Part shown: in pieces, positions 7,855-15,768 of the stretch
How positions within the stretch are numbered: the stretch's first letter is position 1
How the letters are laid out: the number at the start of each line of letters is the position of its first letter
DNA from: Pseudomonadota bacterium
GTDB taxonomy: Bacteria > Pseudomonadota > Alphaproteobacteria > Rhizobiales > Xanthobacteraceae
Assembly (NCBI GenBank): GCA_018242205.1
Contig: JAFECJ010000030.1
Coordinates: 1 to 53,284 of the forward strand
Direction: 5' to 3'
DNA: 53,284 nt
Notes under the pieces: model-generated
What the model saw: the letters and a program-made list of their open reading frames with translations, nothing else
The model's database searches: none
What the model was told of the DNA's origin: nothing
Translations under genes and position numbers: made by a program

Positions 7855-9276
7855 CTATGATTGCGCGATCGCCCGCATCGCGTGTTCGGCATTCAGCACC
7901 ACCGGCTCTGGCATGTTCTGGATGCTATGCACCGACCGCCCCCACCCCTTGGTGCCGGACACGAGCTTGCGATTCTTCATGACAAAGCGGCCGCGCACCA
8001 AAGTATGAATGGGCAACCCCTTCACCTGATAGCCGTCCCACGGCGATACCTTGGAGCGCGATTGCGTTTCGGCGTCACGGATGACGTGGTCGCGCCCGAG
8101 ATCGACGATGGCGATATCGGCGTCCGATCCCGGCAGCAGCGCGCCCTTGCGCGGATAGAGGCCCCAGATGCGCGCCGGATTATAGGCACTTATCCGCACA
8201 TAATCGGAAATGCTCATGCGGCCGGCATTCACCTGGGTCAACATCAGAGGCATCTGCGTCTCGACGCCGGGAAATCCGCAATCGACGGTCCAGATGTCGT
8301 TGCGGGTCTTTTCCTCATAAGCGTGCGGCGCGTGGTCGGTGGCGATGACGTCGATGGTGCCATCCTTGAGCGCATCGAAGATCGGCCGCTGATTCACCAT
8401 CTCGCGCACCGGCGGGTTGACGGCGATGATGCCGGGCACGCGATCATAGTCGTCGGTCGAGAGCAGCAGATAGTGCGGACAGGTCTCGCCGGTGATGTCG
8501 ACGCCGCGTGCCTTGGCCTCGCGCAACGGCCGCAGTTCCTCGGCGGTCGAAATATGCAGCACGTGGATGCGCGCACCGGTCCATTCGGCGAGAATCGCTG
8601 CGCGGCTCACCGCCTCAATGGCGACGACATTGGGCCGCGCCGCCAAATGCGCCCATTGATCCTTCTTGCCGGCTGCCATTAGCCGCTTCTGCCGCCGCTC
8701 CATGATGTCGTTGTTCTCGGCGTGCAGCGAGACGCGCTTGCCGGTCGCCGCGGCAACCTCGAAGCATTCAAGCGTCGCGCCGGTGTCGGGCGATGGAATC
8801 TTGCCGAAGGTGTTACCCATATAGAGCTTGAAGCCAATGACGCCGCCGGCGACCAGTTCGGGCACGGTCGCGATGGTGTTGTCGCCGAGCAGGCCGTAGA
8901 GCCCGAAATCGATATGCGCCTTGGACGCGGCGATGGCGTGCTTAGCGGCAAGGATCTCGCCATTGCCGGTCGGCGGGATAGTGTTCGGCATGTCGAAGAC
9001 GCAGGTGACGCCGCCGAACGCGGCCGCCGCGGTACCGCTTTCCCAGTCCTCCTTGTGAGGATAACCGGGGTCGCGGAAATGCACATGATCGTCGATGGCG
9101 CCCGGCAGGATGTGCATGCCTTCCGCATCGAACATTTCGGCGGCAAGCGGCATGGCCTCGAGATCGCCGACCGCCAGCACCTTGCCGTCCTTGATGGCAA
9201 TCGACGCTTCGAACACGCTGTCCGGCGTGACGATCTTACCGTTAGCAATGACGAGATCGGCTTTGGTCGCGCTCAT
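7855..9276 (-). CDS. Cyclic amidohydrolase (dihydroorotase / allantoinase / hydantoinase family)
   Basis: A 473-residue cytoplasmic enzyme. The two-metal site is complete: DHVHFRD (H64, H66), the lysine that is carboxylated in this family (GFKLYMGN, K150), LHAEN (H185), HVLHIST and ATDHAPH. This family opens cyclic ureides (dihydroorotate, allantoin, hydantoins, dihydropyrimidines). FDMPNTIPPT and the length fit the allantoinase/class I dihydroorotase branch better than dihydropyrimidinase. The ATG at 9276 (MSATKADLVIANGKIV) is the natural family start. It lies 7 bp after the SDR gene in a catabolic operon, which makes a biosynthetic PyrC role unlikely. Confidence 0.88.
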   Translation of the reverse strand: MSATKADLVIANGKIVTPDSVFEASIAIKDGKVLAVGDLEAMPLAAEMFDAEGMHILPGAIDDHVHFRDPGYPHKEDWESGTAAAAFGGVTCVFDMPNTIPPTGNGEILAAKHAIAASKAHIDFGLYGLLGDNTIATVPELVAGGVIGFKLYMGNTFGKIPSPDTGATLECFEVAAATGKRVSLHAENNDIMERRQKRLMAAGKKDQWAHLAARPNVVAIEAVSRAAILAEWTGARIHVLHISTAEELRPLREAKARGVDITGETCPHYLLLSTDDYDRVPGIIAVNPPVREMVNQRPIFDALKDGTIDVIATDHAPHAYEEKTRNDIWTVDCGFPGVETQMPLMLTQVNAGRMSISDYVRISAYNPARIWGLYPRKGALLPGSDADIAIVDLGRDHVIRDAETQSRSKVSPWDGYQVKGLPIHTLVRGRFVMKNRKLVSGTKGWGRSVHSIQNMPEPVVLNAEHAMRAIAQS

Positions 9277-9283
9277 GGTTGCC

Positions 9284-10078
9284 TCACAATGCGGCCCAAC
9301 CGCCGTCGACCGGCAGATCGGCGCCGGTAATCTGCCGCGAGACGTCGCTCGCCAGGAACAGGCAGGCATTGGCGACGTCGGCATCCACCGTCACGCGGCG
9401 CAGCGCATATTCGGCGGCGTGCCGCTCCATCGCCTGCTCGACGGTAATGTTCAGCTTCTTCGCCATGTCGGCACAGACTTTGTCGCGGAACCGCGGTCCG
9501 TCGACCATGCCCGGTGCGACATAATTTACGTTTACGTTATACTGGCCGACTTCGAGAGCGAAGCTCTTGGTGATGCCGCGCAGCCCCCATTTCGACGCCG
9601 AGTAGGACATGCGGCCGGCGCGGCCACGCATACCGAATGTACCGCCGACATTGACGATCTTGCCGTAACGCTGGGCGATCATGGTCGGCAGCACGCTGCG
9701 CATGGTATGAAAGCAGCCATTCATGTTGAGCGTAACGATCTCGTCGAACTCGTCGGGAGTCGTCTCGACGCCGGTCTTGCCGACCGGACCGGAGCCGCCG
9801 GCGACGTTGACGAGAATATCGATGCGATCGCCGTAGGCGGCCCTCGTCTTCGCCGCCGCCGTCTCGCATTGTTTAGAATCAGTGAGATCGCACGGCACAA
9901 TGATCGCCTCGCCGCCCGCCGCCCGCACCTCGGCGGCGACCGGCTCGATCGCCGCGACGTCGCGCCCGATCAGCGACAGCTTGGCGCCTTCCGCGGCAAA
10001 GGCCTTGGTGACGGCAGCGCCCATGCCCTTGGCGGGCCCGGTAATCATGGCGACACGGCCGCCAAGCTTCAGATCCAT
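9284..10078 (-). CDS. Short-chain dehydrogenase/reductase with an altered active site
   Basis: A 264-residue classical SDR with a Rossmann fold. The cofactor motif is TGPAKGMG (13-20), NVAGG follows at 91-95, and the active-site YSASK gives Y159 and K163. The catalytic serine normally found 13 residues before the tyrosine is G146 (segment NVGGTFG), with a threonine next to it. NAD(P)H-dependent oxidation or reduction of an alcohol or carbonyl intermediate is expected from the family, but the change leaves activity open. It is the second gene of the operon, 83 bp after the binding protein 2 gene, with a hairpin between them. Confidence 0.87.
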   Translation of the reverse strand: MDLKLGGRVAMITGPAKGMGAAVTKAFAAEGAKLSLIGRDVAAIEPVAAEVRAAGGEAIIVPCDLTDSKQCETAAAKTRAAYGDRIDILVNVAGGSGPVGKTGVETTPDEFDEIVTLNMNGCFHTMRSVLPTMIAQRYGKIVNVGGTFGMRGRAGRMSYSASKWGLRGITKSFALEVGQYNVNVNYVAPGMVDGPRFRDKVCADMAKKLNITVEQAMERHAAEYALRRVTVDADVANACLFLASDVSRQITGADLPVDGGWAAL

Positions 10079-10118
10079 CGCAACACCCGGAAATTCACGT
10101 CTCGCGTAACAAGTCGAA

Positions 10119-10150
10119 AGGCCGTTCCCCGCCCCACCAGGGAACGGCCT
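10119..10150 (-). terminator. Intercistronic hairpin after the SBP 2 gene
   Basis: A perfect 11 bp inverted repeat (10119-10129 with 10140-10150, arms AGGCCGTTCCC / GGGAACGGCCT) with a 10-nt loop starts 11 bp past the stop codon of the binding protein gene. No long U-run follows on the minus strand, so partial termination or protection of the upstream mRNA from 3' decay is more likely than full termination. The SDR gene begins 41 bp later. Confidence 0.7.
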
Positions 10151-10161
10151 ACAGCCGGCGA

Positions 10162-11202
10162 CTAGAACAGCTTCTTCGGCAGTTCCGAGGCCGGCGGCAT
10201 GAACTTGTCGGTGTAGATCTCGTCCACGGTCGGCGTACGCGGCAGACCGTTGGCCTGGACAAGAATATCGATCGACTTCTTCAACCGTTCCTTGTCGACA
10301 TTGCCGAGACCGATCTTGGCGATTTCCGGCGAATTCATCTCGTCGTGAAGCGTCGCAATGAAGCGCTCCTTCTCGACCGCCGGTTTGATCAGCGGCTCAC
10401 GCTTCGCGACCGCGGCGATGGCAGCGTCCGGGTCCGTCAGCGAATCCTCGAGGCCGTGATTGATCGCCGCGATCAGGCCCTTGACGATCTCGGGCTTCTC
10501 GGCGGCGAGCTTCTTCGAGACGATGATGGCGTTCGAATACAGGTTCATGCCGTAATCGCCGTAGTTGATGTAGCGGATGTCCTTGTCGGCGACACCCATC
10601 AATTTTGCCGAGAAGCGGATCGTGTTGACGTAACCGAACACGCCATCGACCTGCTTGTTCATCAACATCTGTTCGCGCAGGTTCGGCTGCATGTTGGTAA
10701 TGTTGACCTTGGTGCAGTCGATCTTGGCGATCTTGCAGAAGGCGGGAAACAGCTTCAGCGCGCCATCGCCGGCAGCGCCGCCGAGCGTCTTGCCTTCGAA
10801 ATCCTTCGGCGACTTGATCGGGCTGTCGGCGCGCACCGCCACCGTGAAGGGCGGCTGGTTGTACATGACATAAACCGCGATCGGGGCTTCGGCCGGCTTG
10901 GTCGAGGCGAACTGGATCAGCGCATTAATGTCGCCGAAACCGACATCATACGTGCCATTGGCGACCAGCGGGATCGGCGCGCCGGATCCGTTGCCCTGGT
11001 CCATCTGGATGTCGATGCCGGCCTTCTTGAAGTAGCCACGGTCGTCGGCAAGGAAGAACCAACCCTGCGGACCCTGGTATTTCCAATTCAGCACCATCTT
11101 CAGCTTGGTCTCGGCGGCGGCCGGCGCTGACGACAGCAGAGGCGCGGCGAGACCGATCGCAGCGGTCGCGGCGATCAGAAATGAGCGGGTCGAAAACTTC
11201 AT
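10162..11202 (-). CDS. ABC transporter substrate-binding protein, NMT1/THI5-like (SBP 2)
   Basis: A 346-residue exported protein with a clear Sec signal peptide (residues 1-31, cleavage near APAAAETK). The mature start KLKMVLNWKYQGPQGWFF matches that of the binding protein at 5155-6186, and similarity continues to the C-terminus. It is the first gene of the eight-gene minus-strand operon and is divergent from the LysR gene 227 bp away. It carries a cysteine pair (FCKIAKIDC) that its paralogue lacks. Having two related binding proteins and one permease/ATPase set suggests two ligands using one channel. Confidence 0.92.
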   Translation of the reverse strand: MKFSTRSFLIAATAAIGLAAPLLSSAPAAAETKLKMVLNWKYQGPQGWFFLADDRGYFKKAGIDIQMDQGNGSGAPIPLVANGTYDVGFGDINALIQFASTKPAEAPIAVYVMYNQPPFTVAVRADSPIKSPKDFEGKTLGGAAGDGALKLFPAFCKIAKIDCTKVNITNMQPNLREQMLMNKQVDGVFGYVNTIRFSAKLMGVADKDIRYINYGDYGMNLYSNAIIVSKKLAAEKPEIVKGLIAAINHGLEDSLTDPDAAIAAVAKREPLIKPAVEKERFIATLHDEMNSPEIAKIGLGNVDKERLKKSIDILVQANGLPRTPTVDEIYTDKFMPPASELPKKLF

Positions 11203-11347
11203 GTTGGGACTCCTGTCAGGACGTTGGGCGTGTCTGACGCGGGGTCGGTTCCGGCCAACCGTCCGCGGCGATGGTCGATTCCATGCAAGTGCGGTGCCGA
11301 AACCTAGCCCGCCGCGGCGTTGCCAACTGCCGCTGATTTTTTGCTAG

Positions 11348-11370
11348 AGTGGTGCCGAAAAGGCATCACT
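11348..11370. promoter_or_regulatory. Imperfect inverted repeat in the LysR/SBP 2 divergent region
   Basis: The arms AGTGGTGCC (11348-11356) and GGCATCACT (11362-11370) pair at eight of nine positions around GAAAA. The core GGTGCCGAAA occurs again at 11293-11302. The position between the LysR gene and the divergent catabolic operon is where a LysR-type regulator normally binds. The assignment as an operator is inferred from position and symmetry. Confidence 0.45.
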
Positions 11371-11429
11371 CGCGGCGCGGGCCCTCCCCCGGCCGTATCC
11401 GCCCACCCCTTCGGACAGGCGCTAGCCGC

Positions 11430-12338
11430 ATGAAACACTTGAGGATTCTCGACTATGTCGACGAGGTGGCGCGGGCCCGATCGATCCGCAAAGCGGCCGA
11501 GCACCTTAACGTCACCGCCTCGGCAGTGAACCGCCGCATTGCCGATCTTGAAGACGAGTTGGGCGCCACCCTGTTCGAACGCCAGCCGCGCGGTGTCCGC
11601 CTGACCGCTGCGGGCGAAGTCTTCGTCAATTACCTGCGCAAGCAGAACGGCGAAGTCGAGCGCATGAAATCGCAGATCGAGGACCTCAAAGGTCTGCGCC
11701 GCGGCACGGTGCGCCTCGCCTGCAGCCAAGCACTGGCCCTGGACTTCCTGCCGCGAGCGATCGCCGAATTCCGCAAGACCCATCCGAAAGTCGAATTCGA
11801 CGTCAAGGTCGTCGACCACGAATACGCCATGACCGCGCTGTCCGCCTTCGAAGTCGATCTCGTCCTGGTGTTTCGCCCGCCTTATCTCGCGAACTTCCAG
11901 CCACTGATGATCGTCGACCAGAATCTCGTCGCCGTCATGGCGAAGAGCCATCCTTTGGCCAAGAAACCCAAAGTCCGACTGCGCGATTGCGCCGACTACC
12001 TGGTTGCGCTTCCGGAGCGTTCGATCGGCGGTCGTCAATTGCTGGAAGATGTCATTATCCGCAGCGGGCTGACGTTTAATATTGCCGTCGAATCCAACTC
12101 GTTCGAAATGTTGCGCGGCATGGTCATTCACGCCGGCCTGATCTCGTTTCAGATCGCGATCGGAACCATGCCGGAAGGCAACAAGCTCGGCCTCGTGACG
12201 CGCGAAATCGACGGCCGCGACGTGCCCTCCGGCAAATTTGTCTTCGGACAGTTACGCGAACGCAATCTCCCCGTCGCAACCGCCATATTCGCAGAGCATA
12301 TAAACAAGAGACTCGCCGCCTTGGTTAAGGTTGTTTGA
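11430..12338 (+). CDS. LysR-family transcriptional regulator
   Basis: A 302-residue LysR-type regulator. The N-terminal winged helix-turn-helix covers residues 1-60 (SIRKAAEHLNVTASAVNRRIADLEDELGATLFER), followed by a linker helix and a periplasmic-binding-protein-like effector domain (about 90-295). The ATG at 11430 gives a normal N-terminus (MKHLRILDYVDEV); the in-frame GTG at 11349 would add 27 non-family residues. It is divergent from the eight-gene heterocycle operon and upstream, in the same direction, of the URC genes, so it is the best candidate regulator of one or both. Confidence 0.93.
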   Translation: MKHLRILDYVDEVARARSIRKAAEHLNVTASAVNRRIADLEDELGATLFERQPRGVRLTAAGEVFVNYLRKQNGEVERMKSQIEDLKGLRRGTVRLACSQALALDFLPRAIAEFRKTHPKVEFDVKVVDHEYAMTALSAFEVDLVLVFRPPYLANFQPLMIVDQNLVAVMAKSHPLAKKPKVRLRDCADYLVALPERSIGGRQLLEDVIIRSGLTFNIAVESNSFEMLRGMVIHAGLISFQIAIGTMPEGNKLGLVTREIDGRDVPSGKFVFGQLRERNLPVATAIFAEHINKRLAALVKVV

Positions 12339-12381
12339 TCGCGCAATCGGCCTCGCGCCGGGCAGTCATGCAAGATGGCAG

Positions 12382-12409
12382 TTGCGCACCGGAAAAAAGG
12401 CGCTATATT
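12382..12409 (+). promoter_or_regulatory. Possible sigma70-type promoter before the URC leader
   Basis: TTGCGC (12382-12387) and TATATT (12404-12409) are 16 bp apart, upstream of an A/T-rich run. The -10 box is good and the -35 box weak. A start near 12416 would give a leader of about 180 nt before the URC1 coding region. Confidence 0.35.
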
Positions 12410-12435
12410 TTTCTTTTAAGGGACGACCTCGACGA

Positions 12436-12533
12436 CCGGATTGATCGATCCGGCGGGGGAACTGAGGCGGCCTTTAAAACCGAGTAAACAATGTCGTGCG
12501 ATGGCCCGTCTTCAAGGCGGGCTTTGTCCTTTT
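12436..12533 (+). promoter_or_regulatory. Structured 5' leader of the URC operon with a terminator-like hairpin
   Basis: Two hairpins are visible between the LysR stop and URC1: CCGGAT/ATCCGG (12436-12441 with 12448-12453, 6-nt loop), and a 7 bp stem GCCCGTC/GGCGGGC (12504-12510 with 12516-12522, one T-G pair) followed by TTTGTCCTTTT. The second looks like an intrinsic terminator 64 bp before the URC1 start. It could be an attenuator, or the end of a small RNA of about 115 nt. I did not recognise a known riboswitch. Confidence 0.45.
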
Positions 12534-12596
12534 GGATTCAGATTCTTGTTGGATTTGAATTCGTCTGGAAAGCAGGAACCAACTTCGGTTTTGCCT

Positions 12597-13853
12597 ATGA
12601 CCCGTTCGAACCGCCCCGATCATATCCGTCTGACCTCCCATCCGACGCCCGGCGGCAAGCCGCGCTTCCCTATCCATTGGGGCGCGCCTTCCGCACGCGA
12701 GCGCGGCCCGATCATCGGCACCGTATCGCGTCCCGCGGATCGCAACGTCATTGGCACGCATGGCGGCTCCTATTCGGTCTATCGCGCGCTCGCCGTCTCC
12801 GCCGGTGCGCTGGATCCGATCCGCCGCCCCGATCTGACGAATACGCACCCGGCCGCCGAGATCGGCCCGTTCGGGCAGTGGAGCGAGCCGAAACGCATCG
12901 TTTCGCTCGATCCATGGGGCCATCGCGTCGCCTCCGATTTCAAGGATGAGATCGCCGAAGGCGTCGATATCCGCCCGAGCATCGCCATCACCAAGGCGCG
13001 GCTCGATCTCATCGAATTGCAGGACGCCATCCGCGCCGGCCGTCTCAAGATTGACGGCGACCTCGTGCACAAGAACGGCAGCGTCAGCGTCACCAAGATC
13101 GCAGTCGATCCGGTCTGGTATCTGCCCGGTGTTGCCGAACGCTTCGGCACATCGGAAAGCGCGTTGCGTCGCGTGCTGTTCGAACAGACGGCGGGCATGT
13201 TTCCCGAACTGGTGACGCGGCCGGATCTGCAGGTGTTCCTGCCGCCGATCGGCGGCATTACCGTCTATCTGTTCGGCGACGTGACCAAGCTCAACAAGCC
13301 GTCGACCCGGATCACCTGCCGCGTGCATGACGAGTGCAACGGCTCCGACGTGTTCGGCTCCGATATCTGCACCTGCCGCCCCTACCTCATCCACGGCATC
13401 GAGGAGTGCGTGCGCGGCGGCCAGGAAGGCGGCCTCGGCGTCATCGTCTATAACCGCAAGGAAGGCCGCGCGCTCGGCGAGGTCACCAAATTCCTCGTCT
13501 ACAATGCGCGCAAGCGTCAGGAAGGCGGCGACGCCGCCGCCGCCTATTTCGAGCGCACCGAATGCGTCGCCGGCGTCCAGGACGCCCGCTTCCAGCAACT
13601 GATGCCGGACGTGATCCACTGGCTCGGCCTCAAGCGGCTCGACCGCTTCATCTCGATGAGCGACATGAAGCACGACGCGCTGGTGTCGCAAGGTATCGAC
13701 ATCGTCGAACGCGTGCCGATTCCAGACGACATGATCCCGGCGGACGCGCATGTCGAGATCGCGGCGAAGAAGGCGGCCGGCTATTACACGCCGGACGCGG
13801 TCAAGCCCAACGATCTGACCGACACCGTCGGCCGCGATCTCAACAAGTATTGA
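12597..13853 (+). CDS. URC1: URC1: GTP cyclohydrolase II-like protein of uracil catabolism
   Basis: A 418-residue protein with a roughly 200-residue N-terminal extension and a C-terminal domain related to RibA. The zinc-binding pattern C-x10-C-x-C of GTP cyclohydrolase II is present (DECNGSDVFGSDICTC), but the usual LTGD after the first Cys is NGSD, and the rest diverges from riboflavin enzymes. Together with URC4 and a UPRT it defines the URC pathway, in which uracil is converted to UMP and the ring is then opened to give urea and a three-carbon product. The ATG at 12597 (MTRSNRPDHI) is chosen; the ribosome site is weak. Length and neighbours argue against a riboflavin-biosynthesis role. Confidence 0.88.
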   Translation: MTRSNRPDHIRLTSHPTPGGKPRFPIHWGAPSARERGPIIGTVSRPADRNVIGTHGGSYSVYRALAVSAGALDPIRRPDLTNTHPAAEIGPFGQWSEPKRIVSLDPWGHRVASDFKDEIAEGVDIRPSIAITKARLDLIELQDAIRAGRLKIDGDLVHKNGSVSVTKIAVDPVWYLPGVAERFGTSESALRRVLFEQTAGMFPELVTRPDLQVFLPPIGGITVYLFGDVTKLNKPSTRITCRVHDECNGSDVFGSDICTCRPYLIHGIEECVRGGQEGGLGVIVYNRKEGRALGEVTKFLVYNARKRQEGGDAAAAYFERTECVAGVQDARFQQLMPDVIHWLGLKRLDRFISMSDMKHDALVSQGIDIVERVPIPDDMIPADAHVEIAAKKAAGYYTPDAVKPNDLTDTVGRDLNKY

Positions 13854-13889
13854 GCGCGCTCCTCCTCCCCGCATGGTGATGCCAGCCCG

Positions 13890-15122
13890 ATGACGTCGGA
13901 CACCGCAGCCGCATTTTCTCTTCTCACCGCCGAGGCGGTGCGCTCGCGCGCCCATCAATTGCTGGCGCTCGGCCTCGAAGGCCGGCTGCCGCATTTTCAG
14001 GTCGAGATCGGCAAACTCGACAAGGTCGCCGACCGCGTCATCGCCGTGACGCGAGCGGCTTACCCAATGCTCGACGTACCGTTCCATTCGCGCTGGCGGC
14101 ACTTCGTGCACAAGGGCAAAGATCGCTTCGGGGCGCTGGCGGCGAAGGCGTCATGGCGTGATGCTGCGGCCCGGGCGCGGGCCGAGTTCGACCTCGCCAT
14201 CGTCAGTGTCTTTCTCGACGCGGGCGCCGGAACGCAGTGGAGCTACACCGATCCGCAAAGCGGTGAACATATCGGCCGTTCGGAAGGCCTGGCGCTCGCC
14301 AGCCTCGACATGTTCGCGGCCGGCGCCTTCTCCGCCGACGTGAACGACCCGCTACGCGTGGATGCCGCCAGGCTGGCGCAACTCAGCGCCGACGATCTGG
14401 CGCGCGGTTTTCAGGTTACCGCCGACAATCCCTTGGTGGGGCTCGACGGCCGCGCCGCCTTGCTGCGGCGACTCGGCGATCTCGTCGCCTGGAAGCCCGA
14501 CGTCTTCACGAAACAGGACACGCCGCGCCCCGGCGCGCTGTTCGATCATCTTGTCGCCACGCACGGCACCGCATTCGCCGCGCCGGACATTCTCGCCGCG
14601 CTACTGCGCGAACTTGGCCCAATCTGGTCGTCACGGCTGTCGCTCGGTGGCGTGCCGCTCGGCGATTGCTGGAGGCATCGCTCGATCGTCACCGACGACG
14701 CGACGTCCGGCCTGGTGCCACTGCACAAGCTGTCGCAATGGCTGTCTTATTCGTTGATCGAGCCGCTACAGCGCGCCGGTATCGCGGTCAGCGATATCGA
14801 CGGCCTCACCGGTCTTGCCGAGTATCGCAATGGTGGGCTGTTTGTCGATGCTTCCGTGCTCAACCTGCATGAACCGGTGCAGATTCTGAAAGCACACGAC
14901 GTGTCATCCGAGCTCGTCGTCGAGTGGCGCAGTCTCACCGTGGCGCTGCTCGACCGGCTCGCCGAGCTGATCCGCAACCGTCTCGGCATGAACGCCGAGA
15001 CGCTGCCGCTCGCCCGCATTCTCGAGGGCGGCACCTGGGCCGCCGGCCGCGCCATCGCACTGGAGAAACGCGAAGGCGGCCCGCCGCCGATCACCGTCGT
15101 CAGCGACGGCACTGTGTTTTAA
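13890..15122 (+). CDS. URC4: URC4: DUF1688 family protein of uracil catabolism
   Basis: A 410-residue protein of the DUF1688/URC4 family. Marked conserved segments are PFHSRWRHF, VSVFLDAGAGTQWSY, GRSEGLALAS and the C-terminal EGGTWAAGRAIA. The biochemical step is not established as far as I know; genetically it is needed for uracil use in the URC pathway of the yeast Lachancea kluyveri. It lies 36 bp after URC1 and 12 bp before the UPRT gene, in the order typical of bacterial URC clusters. It has no signal peptide or membrane segment, so it should be cytoplasmic. Confidence 0.88.
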   Translation: MTSDTAAAFSLLTAEAVRSRAHQLLALGLEGRLPHFQVEIGKLDKVADRVIAVTRAAYPMLDVPFHSRWRHFVHKGKDRFGALAAKASWRDAAARARAEFDLAIVSVFLDAGAGTQWSYTDPQSGEHIGRSEGLALASLDMFAAGAFSADVNDPLRVDAARLAQLSADDLARGFQVTADNPLVGLDGRAALLRRLGDLVAWKPDVFTKQDTPRPGALFDHLVATHGTAFAAPDILAALLRELGPIWSSRLSLGGVPLGDCWRHRSIVTDDATSGLVPLHKLSQWLSYSLIEPLQRAGIAVSDIDGLTGLAEYRNGGLFVDASVLNLHEPVQILKAHDVSSELVVEWRSLTVALLDRLAELIRNRLGMNAETLPLARILEGGTWAAGRAIALEKREGGPPPITVVSDGTVF

Positions 15123-15134
15123 GGAGACTTCAAA

Positions 15135-15764
15135 ATGGAAGGCGTCGTCGTCGTCGACCATCCGCTGGTGCAGCACAAGCTGACCTTGCTCCGCGACAAG
15201 GAGCGATCGACCAAATCGTTCCGCGAACTGCTCGGCGAGATCGGCATGCTGTTGTGCTACGAGGTCACGCGCGATCTGCCGCTGCAAATGACGGAGATCG
15301 TGACGCCGCTCGCCAAAATGAGGTCGCCGGTACTGGCCGGCAAGAAGCTAGTGTTTGCGCCGATCCTGCGCGCTGGCCTGACTTTCGTCGAAGGCATGCT
15401 CGATCTCGTGCCGGTGGCGCGCGTCGCCCATATCGGCATGTATCGCGAGCCCGAGACCCGCGCCGCGGTCGAATACTATTTGAAGACGCCGCACGATCTC
15501 GAGGAACGCCTCGTCATCGTCGTCGCGCCGATTCTGGCCACCGCCAACACGGTGGTCGCGGCGATCGACCGCCTCAAGGAGCGCGGCGCCAAGGATATCC
15601 GGCTGGTCTCGATGGTCTGCGCACCCGAAGGCCTGGAGCGCGTGCGCGGCATTCATCCCGATGTGCGGGTATGGACCGCGGCGATCGACGACGGCCTCAA
15701 TGATGACGCCTTCATCGTGCCCGGTCTCGGCGACGCCGGCGACCGCGCCTACGGCACGCGATAA
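15135..15764 (+). CDS. upp: Uracil phosphoribosyltransferase (URC-associated, altered PRPP loop)
   Basis: A 209-residue protein matching Upp over its full length: FAPILRAGL (74-82), [14 protein letters not shown] and the C-terminal [13 protein letters not shown]. It should convert uracil and PRPP to UMP, the entry step of the URC route. The PRPP-binding loop, normally DPMLATGGS, reads APILATANT (131-139): the acidic residue is Ala and the Gly-Gly is Ala-Asn. A strong AAGGAG (15121-15126) precedes the ATG. It is the last gene of the URC operon and converges on the dehydratase gene 4 bp away. The role as URC6-like enzyme is from context; activity with the changed loop is uncertain. Confidence 0.87.
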   Translation: MEGVVVVDHPLVQHKLTLLRDKERSTKSFRELLGEIGMLLCYEVTRDLPLQMTEIVTPLAKMRSPVLAGKKLVFAPILRAGLTFVEGMLDLVPVARVAHIGMYREPETRAAVEYYLKTPHDLEERLVIVVAPILATANTVVAAIDRLKERGAKDIRLVSMVCAPEGLERVRGIHPDVRVWTAAIDDGLNDDAFIVPGLGDAGDRAYGTR

Positions 15765-15768
15765 AGGG

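Noticed and set aside
7855..9276. Biosynthetic dihydroorotase PyrC
   Set aside because: It lies in a catabolic transport operon with ring-opening enzymes and no pyrimidine biosynthesis genes; a cyclic ureide hydrolase is the safer call.
12597..13853. Riboflavin-pathway GTP cyclohydrolase II (RibA)
   Set aside because: It has a roughly 200-residue N-terminal extension, a changed LTGD motif and URC4/UPRT neighbours, all of which point to URC1.
12474..14111. Long minus-strand open frame of 545 codons
   Set aside because: It is fully antisense to URC1 and the start of URC4, both of which have clear family motifs; composition is that of a shadow frame.
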